Of a stretch of DNA of 64,000 nucleotides, positions 12,577 through 25,218 are shown piece by piece; positions within the stretch are counted from its first letter, which is position 1, and each line of letters opens with the position of its first letter. The translations under genes were made by a program, and so were the position numbers. Source of the DNA: Uloborus plumipes (taxonomy: Eukaryota > Arthropoda > Arachnida > Araneae > Uloboridae). The stretch covers positions 1 through 64,000 of the forward strand of contig JAXGGA010003921.1 of the NCBI GenBank assembly GCA_038373865.1. The letters run 5' to 3'. Below the pieces are notes generated by a model, which ran no database searches, was not told the DNA's origin, and saw nothing but the letters and a program-made list of their open reading frames with translations.

Positions 12577-13336
12577 ACATTAAGTTTTTCAACGATAAAA
12601 CATATTTTCATTGATACAACGTTTTGAGTACAATATGTAGCTTGGAGACTGATTAGCATGCTCCACGTAGTAATAAATTTCAAAAGTTGAGCTGTGCTGG
12701 AGGTGAAAAACATAACATCAAATTGGATACCATTTGAAGATCCATATCATATTCGACAAGTAATCCATACTTGCATATCGTATCTCTAGAAAATACTAGG
12801 AATTACATACCCGGATAATCAATAAAAAACTAAATCCAATTTTTATTTTTTATTTTCACTTGCTTCTCTCAATATGCCACAACAAAACAAAGTACTAAAA
12901 TTCTATCTAAAGCTTTGACTTATCAAAAAACATGTTTTTAACGCGAAAAAAGTTTTTTGTTCAGGACGCGTAACTTGTACCTTTGTAAAAGATGTTTTTC
13001 TATTTTGGTTAATCTACAATCTACATCCTTCTGTTATTTTGACTTTCAGAAACCATAAATATTGAACGACTGATAAGAGTTACCAGTTTGACAGGGAAAA
13101 ACTCCTTCAACGAGAAACACAGATAAAGAGGCAATTGCTCTGTTCCGTTTATTCATTATATGTTCACCTGAATGGTTAAAAACATTTTTGTCCACAAAGT
13201 AACTGTGATTTTAAATTGTCATTTGAAAACTTCGTCCATTATATCTTGATTTATAAACTTATAGAAATATATTAGTGGGCAGAATAATATTGAATTCTTA
13301 AACAGCAATTTTTCGAGGCGGTATCTTACTACTTAA

Positions 13337-13848
13337 CCCATTAATGCCTGATATTTTTTTTTCCAAAGACATTTTGTATACTGGTTACAAACGGTATTTA
13401 ATAGACAGGAAAAATAATAAAAAAAAAAAAAAAAAAAATAAATTTTTTATTTAGGAAAGAAAAATCGTCCCTTAAAAGTTACGGTAGACCCCAGAGGGTA
13501 TATACTTTTTTTACTAAAATGTTTTCTGCCTACGATATAATATTTAAATAGACATTTTATGAGAAGAAATAAAATCGACAATTAACATAAACTGGGAAGC
13601 TGGGAATAACTTTGAAAACGTAGCTTTTTTTCTTGAGATTGTGAACGATGTGATTTTTGATAAAGATCATATTAAAACTGCTACAGAACACACTTTACAA
13701 TGGGTATATGCTGCAATCTCTTACTAACGAATTGAAACAATACCAAGGTACTCATTGAACACTATTATTTGGTTGAAATGTTCATTTTGGGGAAATTCAG
13801 ACCTTTTTTTTGGACCGTCCCTAAAGAGGGACGCTAGGCATTAATGGG
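13337..13848 (+). mobile_element. piggyBac-like MITE (512 bp) with TTAA duplication
   Basis: Flanked by TTAA at 13333-13336 and 13849-13852, with inverted ends CCCATTAATGCCT and AGGCATTAATGGG. CCC...GGG tips beside TTAA are typical of piggyBac relatives. A second, older, inverted copy is at 7075-7585. No transposase. Confidence 0.85.
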
Positions 13849-14110
13849 TTAATACCCAAGCTTTTCCCTTCAATTTACACCTTGAACCGTATACTATTGC
13901 AACGGTCAAGGTTCGCTCTTTGGTGTGCTAATTTTACTTTAGCTACCAGTCTGTTTGGCACTCCTGTAAGAGGATTTCTTCCTCCTGCTCGATTACTGTG
14001 TAAGACCACCACCAAGGGTAAGGTGGTAAGACAGACTGATGCTACCTAATGAGGATGAAACTGTAATATCTGAATGACTTGATCTAACTGGTGGTTTATT
14101 TCATGTAGTA

Positions 14111-14837
14111 ATTAAAATAGGGGCTTCTGTTTTATTTTCTTTTTCGATAAATTTACTTGTCATCTTCTTTCTCTTTTTGTTTACATTCGTTTTTAAGTTT
14201 TTCGTATTTTTCTCATTTCTTCATTTCTTCCGTTATTATAAAATTATTAGCCAATATAGCTTCAGCTACTAAGGGAAACTTTTCTGAAACAAACGACTAT
14301 TCAAACTTTTGAAAATGAATCTGTGTATTTTATTTTGTTATATTTCATAGAATAAGTGATTTCCTGTTTTTAAAAGCATACTCATATCATGCGTCCAGTT
14401 TTTAAGCCAAAACATCTTTAATGATTCTACGCGACAGAAGAAATCATTCGTCAAAACAATGAAACAGAGGAAAAAGAACCTTAAAAGGCTTCTGAACGAA
14501 CAGGATTACTCAAGTTTGTGGTTCAGTTGATAAATTGCCTGCCTCTCGCATGTCTATTATTCTGGGAAGTGCCATTGCACACTTGACATCTCGACAAATG
14601 TCACTTTTCTTTATACGATAGCTTTAGAATATTCTCGACTCATTAAAAACACATTAAGTAGTCTTTAAGATGTGCGTTTGCTCAGGCAAGTTGCTTCATG
14701 CGACAGTCTTGTGGCGTGATTGAGTGTTGCTCCTTTTTCTTTAATCATAAAACAGTTTTTTATACCAAAAGAGTTGTCTTAACTTTTTCTTAATATAACA
14801 GATATAAGGATTGCGGAGTAGAAATATTCTCTAAGAG
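14111..14837. other. No feature recognised
   Basis: AT-rich DNA between two repeat clusters; no coding or paired-end signal seen. Confidence 0.45.
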
Positions 14838-14931
14838 CAAGAGCGGATCTAGAAATGTTTCAAGGGAGGAATGATTGATTTTATTAAGTATCTTTAACTA
14901 CACATCTTGGTTTACATATGGTGACCTCATA

Positions 14932-15488
14932 CAGGGGTGCCCACAGGGGGGGGGGGGGGATTATGGCGCAAGTTGCGCCATCAAAATTTTTGGGGGGAAT
15001 TTTTTAAAACTAATTTATTTATTTATTTAAATTATTATTAATTTATTTTTTTTAATTTAAATTACTAATTTTTTAATTTAAATTATTAATTTATTTTTTA
15101 AATTTAAATTAGAAATATATAGATTTTTTAAAAAAATTAATCATCAATTAATTTTTTTAATTTACATTATTTCTTTATTACTATTTATTTATTTTTTTTA
15201 TTTGTGTGCGTGTGTATGTGTTTGGAATGTCTGGAAGAAAAAAAAAGCGATTCTATTCCACGCACAATTCGAACTTTTAAAAAATTAACAATATATATAT
15301 AAAAAAATAGTTTTACGATTTAAAAAAATGAATAAAAAAATTAATAACATAAAAAAAAATAATATTCAAAAAATAAATAAATAAAAAAGAGGGGTAGAAA
15401 AGATAAAAAGCATTAGAGGATTGTAAAAATTTTTTTGGGGGGGGGGGAATTTGCGCCACTGAGCTTGTGGGGGATGGGCACCCCTGAC
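14932..15488. mobile_element. hAT-type element nested in the MITE (557 bp)
   Basis: The ends CAGGGGTGCCCA and TGGGCACCCCTG are perfect inverted repeats, flanked by an exact octamer acctcata at 14924-14931 and 15489-15496. The interior is almost only A/T, with G runs near both ends. Non-coding. Confidence 0.92.
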
Positions 15489-15533
15489 CTCATATGTTTT
15501 GCACTTTAATTGCGAAACTTATCCTGAGCAGCA

Positions 15534-15787
15534 GTGGCGCGTCCAGAATTGTTTCCTGTGAGGGGCTAAGTGGCCTTCCTTCAGAAGTTTTTCGAATTTG
15601 AAGTGTTAAAGCAAAAGAAATTAAAGTTATTTTTATTATAATTAAGGAGGGAATTTGGGCTATTTCTCAGCAAATTTCCAAAAGACGCAATTTTAAGCAG
15701 TTTGGTTTTATCAGGGGGGGGGGGGTTCCTTCAGATTCTTCTGGGAGGGGCTTAAGACCCTTAGCTCCCCTAGTGGATGCGCCACTG
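15534..15787. mobile_element. Second hAT-type element nested in the same MITE (254 bp)
   Basis: The ends CAGTGGCGCGTCCA and GGATGCGCCACTG are flanked by an exact octamer ctgagcag at 15526-15533 and 15788-15795. Non-coding, with a G run near 15715. Confidence 0.92.
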
Positions 15788-15975
15788 CTGAGCAGAGCCC
15801 TAAAGCTCCCTTTCGCAAGCATCAAATGTTATCGAAATATGCCTTTTATGAACTTCAATATTGAAAACTTATCAGTAGTGAACCCTTCAAGGGAGGTGCG
15901 ATCGCCCTCATCGCCCCTTCCTTGTATCCGTCCCTGTCTAAGGATAGCCAAGGAGAGGTTCCATGGGGTTTGGAC

Positions 15976-16825
15976 CAGTGGTCAGAAGTAGCGCGCTACA
16001 AGTAGCGAAACTACTATAGTAGCTACATTTTTTAGTAGTTTGTAGTGTAGCGCACTACTTTTTGAAAAAAGTAGAGTAGTGAGTAGCGCGATACAAAAAA
16101 ATAGTAGTTTGTAGCGATTTCTGGAAACTACTTTTAAATTAAAAAAATAAATAAATAAATGAAAAAATTTAAAAAGAGAACGAAGGAAAAAAACAAGGTT
16201 TAATTGACTCTGACTGGTGCAAATCTTGCACGAGTACAGCAGCGGACGCAATGAGAAATAAGAACCATAAAAATATGAGCTGATCCTTAGATACATCATT
16301 TTGACGAAATACATTCTATCTGTTTGATGTCATTGGTTTATTTGGCATCATAATTTTTATATTCCTTCAAATAATTTTCATGTTCCTAAATATTCCCTGG
16401 CAAGAAATTAAAAAAAAATTGAAGGTTGAATTCTTTCAATCTTTCAACTTTTGAATCCTTTCTTGTGGCGAATATTCGTAAAAATTGTAAAAAAAAATCT
16501 AAAAAGGACAAATTTTAGCAAAAAAAAAAAAAAGGAACAAAAAGGAAAAGTAACAAATAAATTCAAAGACAATTCCTAGTTCTATTCCATATTCAAATGA
16601 GTTAATTTATTAATGTAAACCACTTTTCGAATTTTTTCGGTCAATCCTCAAACGGTGTATGCTTTTTATTTATTATTTTTAAAAAGTAGCGAAGTATCGA
16701 CTACAATTCAAAAGTAGTTTGTAGTCGCTACATTTAAAAAAAAGTAGTTGTAGTTAACTACATTTATGACGAAGTAGTTGTAGTTGTAGTTCGCTACAAA
16801 ATAAATGTAGTTTTTCCAACCACTG
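15976..16825. mobile_element. hAT-type element rich in GTAGT repeats (850 bp)
   Basis: The ends CAGTGGTCAGAAGTAG and AACCACTG are flanked by an exact octamer gtttggac at 15968-15975 and 16826-16833. Both subterminal regions are filled with GTAGTTTGTAG-like words, on both strands. It sits only 40 bp from the nested cluster to its left. Confidence 0.92.
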
Positions 16826-16833
16826 GTTTGGAC

Positions 16834-19718
16834 CCTCCTAAAGAGCAAGAAAATTCAAAATTTATATATTTTCCTGCTTGTATGCATAAGAAAATTTGAA
16901 TTTTAGTATTTACAAATTTCATTAGACCCCCTCCAAAACAAAATCCTGGTTAAGCTACTTGCTCCGTACAAAAGTAGCTCTATAGAAAAGTCTTTCTGTA
17001 ATAAACAGGAACTTTAGTACTTCAAAATCAGACAAGAAGTTGCGAAACTTTTCAAAAATTTTCACACTTAAACTAAACGGCCGACAGACACTAAATACAG
17101 CGTCAACTGCTTTTCAGAGCTGTTACTTTTATAAATTGATTTGGTCGGCTTGACTGGACTCCTCGGCTTACCCCGCTTCTAAGCTTTTTCTCAGCTTTCC
17201 CTTAATGTTTCTAATAAATTAATGAGTTGTAGGTTGGAATTCCCCATGTGTGATATCCATCCACTATTCAAGTATGTAACCAACCCGATTTCATTAACCG
17301 ATGCATGCAGTGGACGCCGGTTCATAAAATCAGTGGTTTATTGAATTTACCACGAAATGAATCAAATTGCTGAAAACAGAACACTATCCAGCTTTGTAGA
17401 ATTTGCCGCTGTATTGAATCAAACTACTTAGAACAAACGTGATTCATATAAGCTGCTGCCGCTGTAGATTTCAAGTTTTGTGATTTTTTTAAAACTAATT
17501 ATTGGATGGAATTAAAAAAAAAAAAGAAAGAAAAGAAGCCCTTCCATTTTCACAAACTACCATATTAGAATTGGCAATATGTGTGAAAACAAACTGGCTC
17601 TCGTGGTTTACCCCCCCCCCACCTCCCCCACTCCCATCGGACCGGTTTTCACGTTATTTCAAAGTTTTCCAGGGGAGAGAGGTATTTAATGTAAATCATA
17701 CCAGAAAACAGCAAAAACCAAACCCTGAATTCCCCCCCCCCCCAAAACCATGGAGGCAATTTACTCCCCTTGACCCCCATACAACGGACCTCCCCCCCTC
17801 CCTCAATGCCACTGATTTGAGCTTCTCCACCACACAGCTCAGCTGTGTTCACCACTCAAACAGCCCGCTCTGAAAACAAATCTCCTTTTATTTCCATTTG
17901 TGTCGATGTCCGGACCTGATTAAGCTGCTTTTACATAAACATCAAGTTTCTATAACGAACTGGTATTGGGCAAACAGAACGTTTAAATAAGGAAGTAGGT
18001 ATTTAGTTTTTGGAACAGTGCGCTGTTGTTTTAAAAGAATTCGTCAATGTTGGAGAGTTTTCCTCAAAATGCAAATGAACTATTAAACAGGTATCAAGCG
18101 ATAAGTTTTCATGAATAACATCCTACCTTTGGTCGCATTGAGAGGGGTTATGATCGGGGGAAGGAGTACATTTTCAGAAAGGGGGGGGGGATAAAAATTT
18201 CCGGACGAAATTCCGAATTTAATAGAATGATAAAATACGGGAATATACACATGCTATACATTCACAGCATCTAATGGGAAGGCACATTAAGCATCATAAA
18301 AAAATTATGGTAAGATATTAACAAATAATTTCAAAAATTAAAAAAAAAAGATCTGATTTGCAATATTTTCCCCAATTTTTTAACATTGTTTGCAAAACGA
18401 TGTTAAAAAATTGTTGGCATTGTTTGCCTTTTTAACAAAATTGAGTTATTGTCACTAGGTGGTTCTTAGTGATGTATTTTACCTACGTACGAAGTTTTAT
18501 GGTCATTTGAGAAGGAGAAGTATTTTTTTAAATTTTTTGAAAAAATATCATCTGAATCAAATACATGGAGACACAAAACTTTAAACAGTGATTTCTTAGT
18601 TTGAGCTTGACTGCAGATACCACTTTTGCGCTTAACACTGCAGTATAGTCCCCACGCTAGCTCAGTGTGGATTGGAGACAATGTTTAAAAATATTTCTGA
18701 GCAAGCGGCCTCTTGGGCTGGGGCCCTCTTGGATCAGGGTCCCGTGGCATTTTGCCAGTCTTGCCACCCTATTGTTACGCCACTGACACAAACATTAGAT
18801 TGCGTGCTGCTTTCCGCAAGGGAGAAACCGTCTGTAAACACGAGGAGAAATGTATGGTGGCAAAATGATGAATGAAATTACGTGTTTAACTAATTTTGTG
18901 CACTCTGACTGAAAGTTAGGCTGTTTCACTAACTCAGCTATGCATTCAAAACGTTTTCACGTGGATTGCCAAAAAACAATTCTAAGGTGTACTCTAGTTC
19001 TCCTTGATACTAGTATATGGGTACCGCATCTCTTATGACTCATGTATGTACAGTGTACACCTTCTTCTTGACTGTAGGCTGTAGAGAAAATGCATTTTGG
19101 AAACTTTACTGTTAAGAAGTGACTTTGGTGGCAGGAAAGATCCAAATATAAACATTTGAGAAGGCGGAAATTCTCAATATTTTTTTTTTAGTTTCAATAA
19201 TTTTATAAAATTTAGGAAATTAGCAAATTATGTCCCTAAATTTGCCGAATTGTGAGACAAAATTGCCGAATAAGGAAACTTATCGGGAGGTTCCATTAAA
19301 CTTCCATGATCTCCCATCAGGAAGCTTCGTTGGCTTGTGGTTGACATTTAACCTAGGATTTCTCCGATACCTGTCAGCAGAAAGCAAAAACAATAATTGA
19401 ATCGGCGAGAGCAAATACCACTTCAGTCAAAAAAATTCAAAAATTTGTTTTTCATGGAAACAAGCTCTGAAGGCAAGATGCGTGTTGACAGCAAAAATCG
19501 CGTCAATCAGACTAGTAGTTCCAAAGTTACGGGGCCTCCCTTCTGAACGTCGAGCACAGAAACGACGTAAGTCCAGTGACTGACGTTGTTTATGCACCCA
19601 ACGCTAGAACGAGCATGACTTTCTAAGGGCGCGCATTCGTTCCCAACGATCTGATTTCGGTACTATTAAGAGTACGATACGTAAACATGATCGGATTTAC
19701 ACACTTAAAGCACTAACG
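16834..19718. other. Intergenic DNA with C runs and one orphan hAT terminus
   Basis: No gene recognised. C/G homopolymer-rich patches lie at 17,610-17,810 and 18,180. GTTACGCCACTG ending at 18785 looks like the right end of a hAT element extending leftward, but I could not find its mate. Frames crossing the C-rich patches are composition artefacts. Confidence 0.45.
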
Positions 19719-19859
19719 CAGCCAGAATTTTCTTGGGGAGGGGGTGATCAAAACAATCTTTTCTCGAGTAAAAGACTATTGTATTAGATTTTCAACAATG
19801 TTTATTAAACCAAAGTCTATGGGGTGTTGTCCCTGTCTCCTTTTCGCTGCGCCCTACTG
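19719..19859. mobile_element. Possible short hAT-type MITE
   Basis: Starts CAGCCAGAATTTTC and ends TCGCTGCGCCCTACTG. Flanking octamers cactaacg and acctaatg match at five of eight. The right end resembles the orphan hAT terminus at 441. The left end is a poor partner, so this is tentative. Confidence 0.35.
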
Positions 19860-21293
19860 ACCTAATGAATATGAAGAGTTGTGTGCTCAGACCAGTAACA
19901 GCTTTCTCCTCACCAAGCTACTCTCCTTGGACATAAACAAATTTGATGATTGGTGGAAGGACTTATACAAAAAAGAAAAAAAGCTTAAACAGAAAATGTG
20001 CAGAAAGAGACAAAATTTAAGTTTACCTCCACTGGATACAAGGAGTTCCCCCATGCCCCCATAGCTTTAATGGAAAAGGAGCTATCACGGCACATAATTT
20101 CTTTGATTGGAGCTTGCTAAACTGCTGAAGCTTACTTCCCGAAAAGTCGCTTTTGCTTCAAGCCATGCCTATCCTTAAGGGCAAGTTCCAACCAACATAA
20201 ATAAAATGGAAAATATCAAGAAGGTGATTGTATGTATTCCTGAAAAAATTTTTGGGATGAACTATTTACCTTATCAAAGACTTCACATGATGGCAGAACA
20301 TGATCTATTTTAAGAGATATACATACCCATATTTTTTTTTCTTTCTTCTTTTATTGGTGTAGATTTAACAATCGCTTCTCAATTTTTGCAATAACCTTCC
20401 ACTGTTATTGATAACCCATATTTCTTATACTGTAAAGTTTTAAAGTTCTTTATTTCTTTTGATTTCATAATTTTTTAACGATTTATGAGTAAAATTGATC
20501 TGTTCTTAGAGCTTAATAATTTTTTGAAGTCATGTGTCACAATAATAAAGCAAGAGCTACTTCATATTTGATGAAATCATAAATAAATATAAACATTTAA
20601 TGTATGATAACTTTTTTCCCAAGTGTAAAAGCCTATTGAGCAGAGGCGGACTGGCCGTAGAGGCCACCTGCCCGCGGGCAGGTGCGCCCTTGCGCCCTCA
20701 AAACGTGTGCGCCTTCGTTTTTTTTTTTTTTATTTTAAAGTTTTGAAAGCAACCCCTAATAGTTTGAACAGTACCCCTCCCCCCCCCCCCCACACACACT
20801 GCCAGTGCGCCTTCAACTTTAGTAAATTACTTATTTTTTACTTGTTTTTCCGTTTGGAACATGTAAAAAGTAGTCAATAAGCGTTATCAGAAGGCGGCTC
20901 TTAGTGTACCCCAGAAGTGATAGGTGGTCTTTAAGGGGGATCTCATCCAAAGTTAGCGCCCTCCGGCCTGTTCGTCCTTGCGCCGTGAACAAAGGCCTCC
21001 TCCCCCCCCTTTTTTTGTACTGTTTCTTTTAATTCGAAGCGAATGAAATAGTCAATAAAAGTTTGCTGCAGGAGATTATAATTAATAATGTGCTATAATT
21101 CACTTTAATTCATTGACCCCCACCCGCCCCAGAGGTGATAGGTAGTCTGGAATTAGGACTTTTAACCAAAAAAAAAAAAAAAAAAAAACATCTTCCTCTG
21201 GGCTAAGCGTCTTTGCGCCTTCGAACATGTACTCCTTTGGTGGTTTTTTTTTCTTTTAATTTTTACTCGAAGCACGTGAAGTACTTAATAAAA

Positions 21294-21348
<55 letters not shown>

Positions 21349-21370
21349 GTGTGTGTGTGTGTGTGTGTGT
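21294..21370. repeat. Compound microsatellite (GTCT)n(CT)n(GT)n
   Basis: An uninterrupted GTCT array runs into CT and then GT dinucleotides. It lies inside the hAT-type element and explains the Ser/Leu/Val-rich frame that crosses it. Confidence 0.95.
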
Positions 21371-23306
21371 CAAGTCAAAGTGTCAATCTACCTTGACTGA
21401 GGTTACGAATTCATGTGTGGTGATGTTGGTTAGAGAAATTGGTTGGCAAAAGATTCTTCAGACAGGTATTTTTATGATGTTAAAAAGCTGCATGATTAAG
21501 CAATTGAATTGTATTGCACTGAAAAACGTGTACTACCGACAAAAATGTTTAGTTTTGGCTAAAATAAAATTAAATAATGATTTACAGAATATTGTGTCAG
21601 TTCATTGACTGGCTCCTCCCTATTTTCATGAGCATTTTAATAGTAAGCGGATTATCAAAACAGCAGTAAGTAAAAATACTGCAGATAATACCCTTAAATC
21701 TCTGAATCTATATATACGCACACCATAATTCTTTATAAATCGCACAACTTTTCGAAGGTAAACAATAAATTGAAAAAAAACAATTTCTGTATTCTAAGCA
21801 CAACAGCTAATATGTAACCATTTAGTGCAGGATAAAGCTATGTTATGAAGCCCATTTATTTGTGAATAATGGTTAAAATTGTATTTTATTTAAATCTATA
21901 TACGTGTTCCATGGCGTGCCTTATAACGATCTTTTATTGTTTTACAAGATCGATTTTAACACAATGAGGAGGGCTCGCAAATTATGAAAATTATTTTTTT
22001 TTTTCAAACTTCCGAATTCACATGACTTATCTGACTAATGAGAGACAAGTTTGGAAAGTACTAGCAATGGTTTTGGAGGGTTTAACTCATAACAGTTAGG
22101 TCGATCAGATTCTTAATTTGTTTAAGAATACAGAATCTAGAATTTTTAAAAGCGTTTGAGACAGAAATCACAAATAAGTAATGCAATTTTTGTTAAGCAC
22201 CAGAGGACAAAGAAATTGTAGCTAAGGAAGTAACTTTAATTTTTGAATGAAAATAAACGCGTTTAAAATAGAGCGAGATGTATTACTGTGAGCAGAAATT
22301 TTTATTTATTGGTGTATTATTTTAAAGGATTTCATCTTTTTTAGCCTTAAATCAATTTAATAAAGATGATTTTATCTAGCTTTTGCTTTTATTATTATTT
22401 ACGCTTTATTGGAGAGTCTGCATGAGAGTAAGTAAAAAAGTTCCGTAAAACATTTCAGAATGTAACACGCTCGTAAAAAATATAACTTTCATTGAGAAAT
22501 GAATAAACATCGTCATTGTATATTACTGTTTTCTCAGCCATTGCTCGGTCTACCGTGAAAATAAAAGTTTTGCCAAAAGACGCATGTTCACCAATCAGGC
22601 TCAAATAAAAGAAAAAATTGTGTACAATTTCACGCCAAAGTGAAGGAATAGCTATTTCAAAATTTAAATTGAGACCTTTTCGGATTTTTTTAAACACACC
22701 TATCTCCCCTTCCATATGAAATTTCTGAGTATTGAAAAACCTTTGTGACAAATTTGGCAAAGATCCGACGGAAACTTATTATTGTTATTTCCCCAATATA
22801 ATCCTACGAAACTGGCTAACTAGGCAGTATGACTCAAAATTTAAATTAGACCTCTCTGGATTTTTTTTGAGTTCCGATGTTCCGAAAATCTTCAATGTGA
22901 ATTTCTGAGCAGCTAAGGACTTTAGTACGAAATTTGGTAAAGATCCGGGCAAATTGTGGATTTGTATAAGAAGCATACTCACCCATACCCAAATATTCAC
23001 ATCCATTTATTATGCAAGTTTAACTTATAATTTAACTACGGTATACTCCCAATTATCCGTGCAATTGGGTGGCACGGGTATCGCGGATAACGAAAAAAGG
23101 CTAAAAATAAATGATAAAAAGAAGATAAAAATTTGTGTTTTGCTGAAAATTAATCGTATTGTGTACAAAAAGTGTTACAAACAATGAAGATAGGAACAGG
23201 ATTACACATTTGTGTTGTAAGTTCTGAAGCACATACAATCTATAAAGGAATAGTAGTGCGACAAAGCACTCTTCTGTAACATATATTATACCAAACTTAA
23301 TTTTGC

Positions 23307-23309
<3 letters not shown>

Positions 23310-23352
<43 letters not shown>
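23310..23352. repeat. 43-A homopolymer
   Basis: Pure A run near the right end of the 2.8 kb hAT-type element, between a pogo-like word (CCAATTATCCGTGCAATTGG, near 23,050) and the G-rich terminus. Confidence 0.95.
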
Positions 23353-23353
<1 letters not shown>

Positions 23354-23916
23354 AAGACCCTTGCGGATAATTGCCGCAGAAAATGTGTGTGTGTGGGGGG
23401 GGGGGGGAGGGGGGGCTATTTTGAAGTGCGCCCTTTGGAAGTTTGGGTTAGCGCCCTCATGGGGGAGCCAGTCGGCCCCTGCTATTGAGTGAAAAAACAT
23501 CAGTCAAAATTACATTTTAAATTCTCCTGAGCCCGATTTGGACTGAATCTATGTAGTTTTTGTATGATTGCAATATACATGCATGTTATAATGCACGAAA
23601 AAAAGAATTGTTCAATTATTTGAAAATTTGGAGGAGCTATGACGTTTTTTGTCTCTCCTGAAAAATTTGAAATTCTTGACTGACGTTGTTTTTGCACTCA
23701 CCGATTTTGATTAGTTTTAGCTCTTTTTTTTATGGTCAAGAAATGGAAAATTCTGAGTTTTTTTTTTTGGGGGGGGGGGGGGTGGAAGATATATCCATGA
23801 GTCCCCCCTTTTGAATTTTGTTCCGGTTTCAATAATTCTTTACATTTTAATATTAAATAAATTTATCACTATAAAAATCTTTTTTTCTTGTGTGACAGTT
23901 TCTATCAAGTGATGTA

Positions 23917-25218
23917 GGGGAGAGTGGTAATAAATGGGCCATGGTGATGAATGGGCCACTAACAAAATATGAAAAAGTATTTACATGAATTTTTTTTTGA
24001 TGCCACCAATAGATGTAGCTATTTTATCTACTAAACTCATCCAATTTTCATTCGTTTGCGCTGAGCCATTTTCAAACTAGAGTGGCATGGTTGAAGAATC
24101 TGACTGAAAAGTAAGTTTTTCCCTTTTTAGTAAAACATTTCCTAGCTAAAATGCACCAAGTATTTCACTGCATACATATGTATAAGCTAGTCTTTCCATA
24201 TCTATAAACTAATCTTAAGATGTATTTTGATGTTATCTAAATTCAATGTACTCAAAAAACCTAAATGTATTCCAAAAGTATAGGTGGGGCTGAATGGGCC
24301 ACTATGTCATGGTAATGAATGGGCCACCTATAAATATTGCTTTTCTTCCTTTTCTTTGGATTTTCGCATTAATATGAAACACAACTGACTGTCATAAATA
24401 GATTAAGATTACTGTCGTCAAAATAGGTTTGTAGTAACTTCTAAATATAATTTGCAGATCTATATTATATTCCTATAGTACAATAGACCTCTGGTCGCAG
24501 TGCGTGGCTTGAAAAAGGCCCCTCTCTCCTTCATATTATATTCCTCACAGTAGGTACAATTTCATTTTCTTTCTTGGTAACTTAAGTTAGATATTTTTAG
24601 ATATTTCTTATTCTCGATGTCTAGTAAGTTAAAAAAAAATTTTGAAATTTGACAAGTTTGAAAATGAAGATGAAGTTTTTGAAAGTGATTTTTAATATTA
24701 TTTTTGAAATATATAAATTTTGTTAAATCATAGTGTGTATTATCTGTTATTTTTTTATACATATTTGATGTTATTTATTTCTTACAATCTCATTATTTAG
24801 TCATTTTTCTGCTACAATTGGTATGCATCAGTTTTATTTTAATTGCATCAGTTTTGATGTTTATATAATTTTAAATCATTATGATTTTGTATCATCATGT
24901 CAAGTGCCTCATTTATTTTGTCATATTCAGCAAATAAAAGATTAAATCCACATGTTTTCATTGAATTCATTTAATGGCCCATTCATTACCTTCGATGGCC
25001 CATTCAACCCCATAGGTGGGGTTGAATGGGCCAAATTTCAAAATTTTTATTTTCTATTATAATTCATTATAGACAGGTGCTAATTCAACTTTTATGACTT
25101 TTTTAGATAGCCAGATAAGTAAAGTAACTAAAACACTAATTTAGAGTTAAAACAAAGTGTTAGAAAAAATTACAAAAATTCAAAACCAAAAAGTGGCCCA
25201 TTCATTACCACTCTCCCC
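23917..25218. mobile_element. TA-flanked element, 1.30 kb, with internal copies of its end motif
   Basis: Left end GGGGAGAGTGGTAATAAATG and right end CATTCATTACCACTCTCCCC are near-perfect inverted repeats, flanked by TA (23915-23916, 25219-25220). The subterminal word AATGGGCCA recurs inside at about 23,934, 23,952, 24,294, 24,314 and 25,025, and inverted at 24,975, 24,995 and 25,195. Size and plan match the element at 10507-11797, but the sequence does not. No transposase recognised. Confidence 0.8.

Larger units (their letters stand above)
14838..15936 (+). mobile_element. hAT-type MITE, copy 2, carrying two later hAT insertions
   Basis: Starts CAAGAGCGGATCTAG and ends TATCCGTCCCTG. Flanking octamers tctaagag (14830-14837) and tctaagga (15937-15944) match at six of eight. 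Removing the elements at 14932-15488 and 15534-15787, with one duplication each, restores a sequence close to copies 1 and 3. The order of insertion is therefore readable. Confidence 0.8.
20641..23481. mobile_element. hAT-type element, 2.8 kb, non-coding with internal repeats
   Basis: The ends CAGAGGCGGACTGGC and GCCAGTCGGCCCCTG are flanked by an exact octamer ctattgag at 20633-20640 and 23482-23489. Inside, a degenerate unit of about 200-240 bp recurs (20,800-20,930; 20,975-21,155; 21,205-21,300) with the words TGCGCCTTCGAAC and CAATAAAAGT. Another pair (22,640-22,770 and 22,800-22,960) shares TTTGGnAAAGATCCG. No transposase frame; the minus-strand frames at 22,455-23,006 just follow that pair. 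Confidence 0.85.

Noticed and set aside
15976..16825. Repeated GTAGT words that might suggest a CRISPR-like array
   Set aside because: No regular repeat-spacer spacing; they are subterminal repeats of a hAT element with exact target duplication.
16834..17873. Overlapping frames with Pro- or Gly-rich stretches near 17,500-17,870
   Set aside because: Produced by C runs; both strands are open for the same reason.
21213..21608. A 131-residue frame on the + strand
   Set aside because: Its centre is the GTCT/CT/GT microsatellite and the rest has no likeness to a protein family.
22455..23006. Two adjacent minus-strand frames that look alike (LNFE, QKFHMEGEI / AQKFTLKIF)
   Set aside because: They follow a degenerate repeat inside the 2.8 kb hAT and do not match a hAT transposase.
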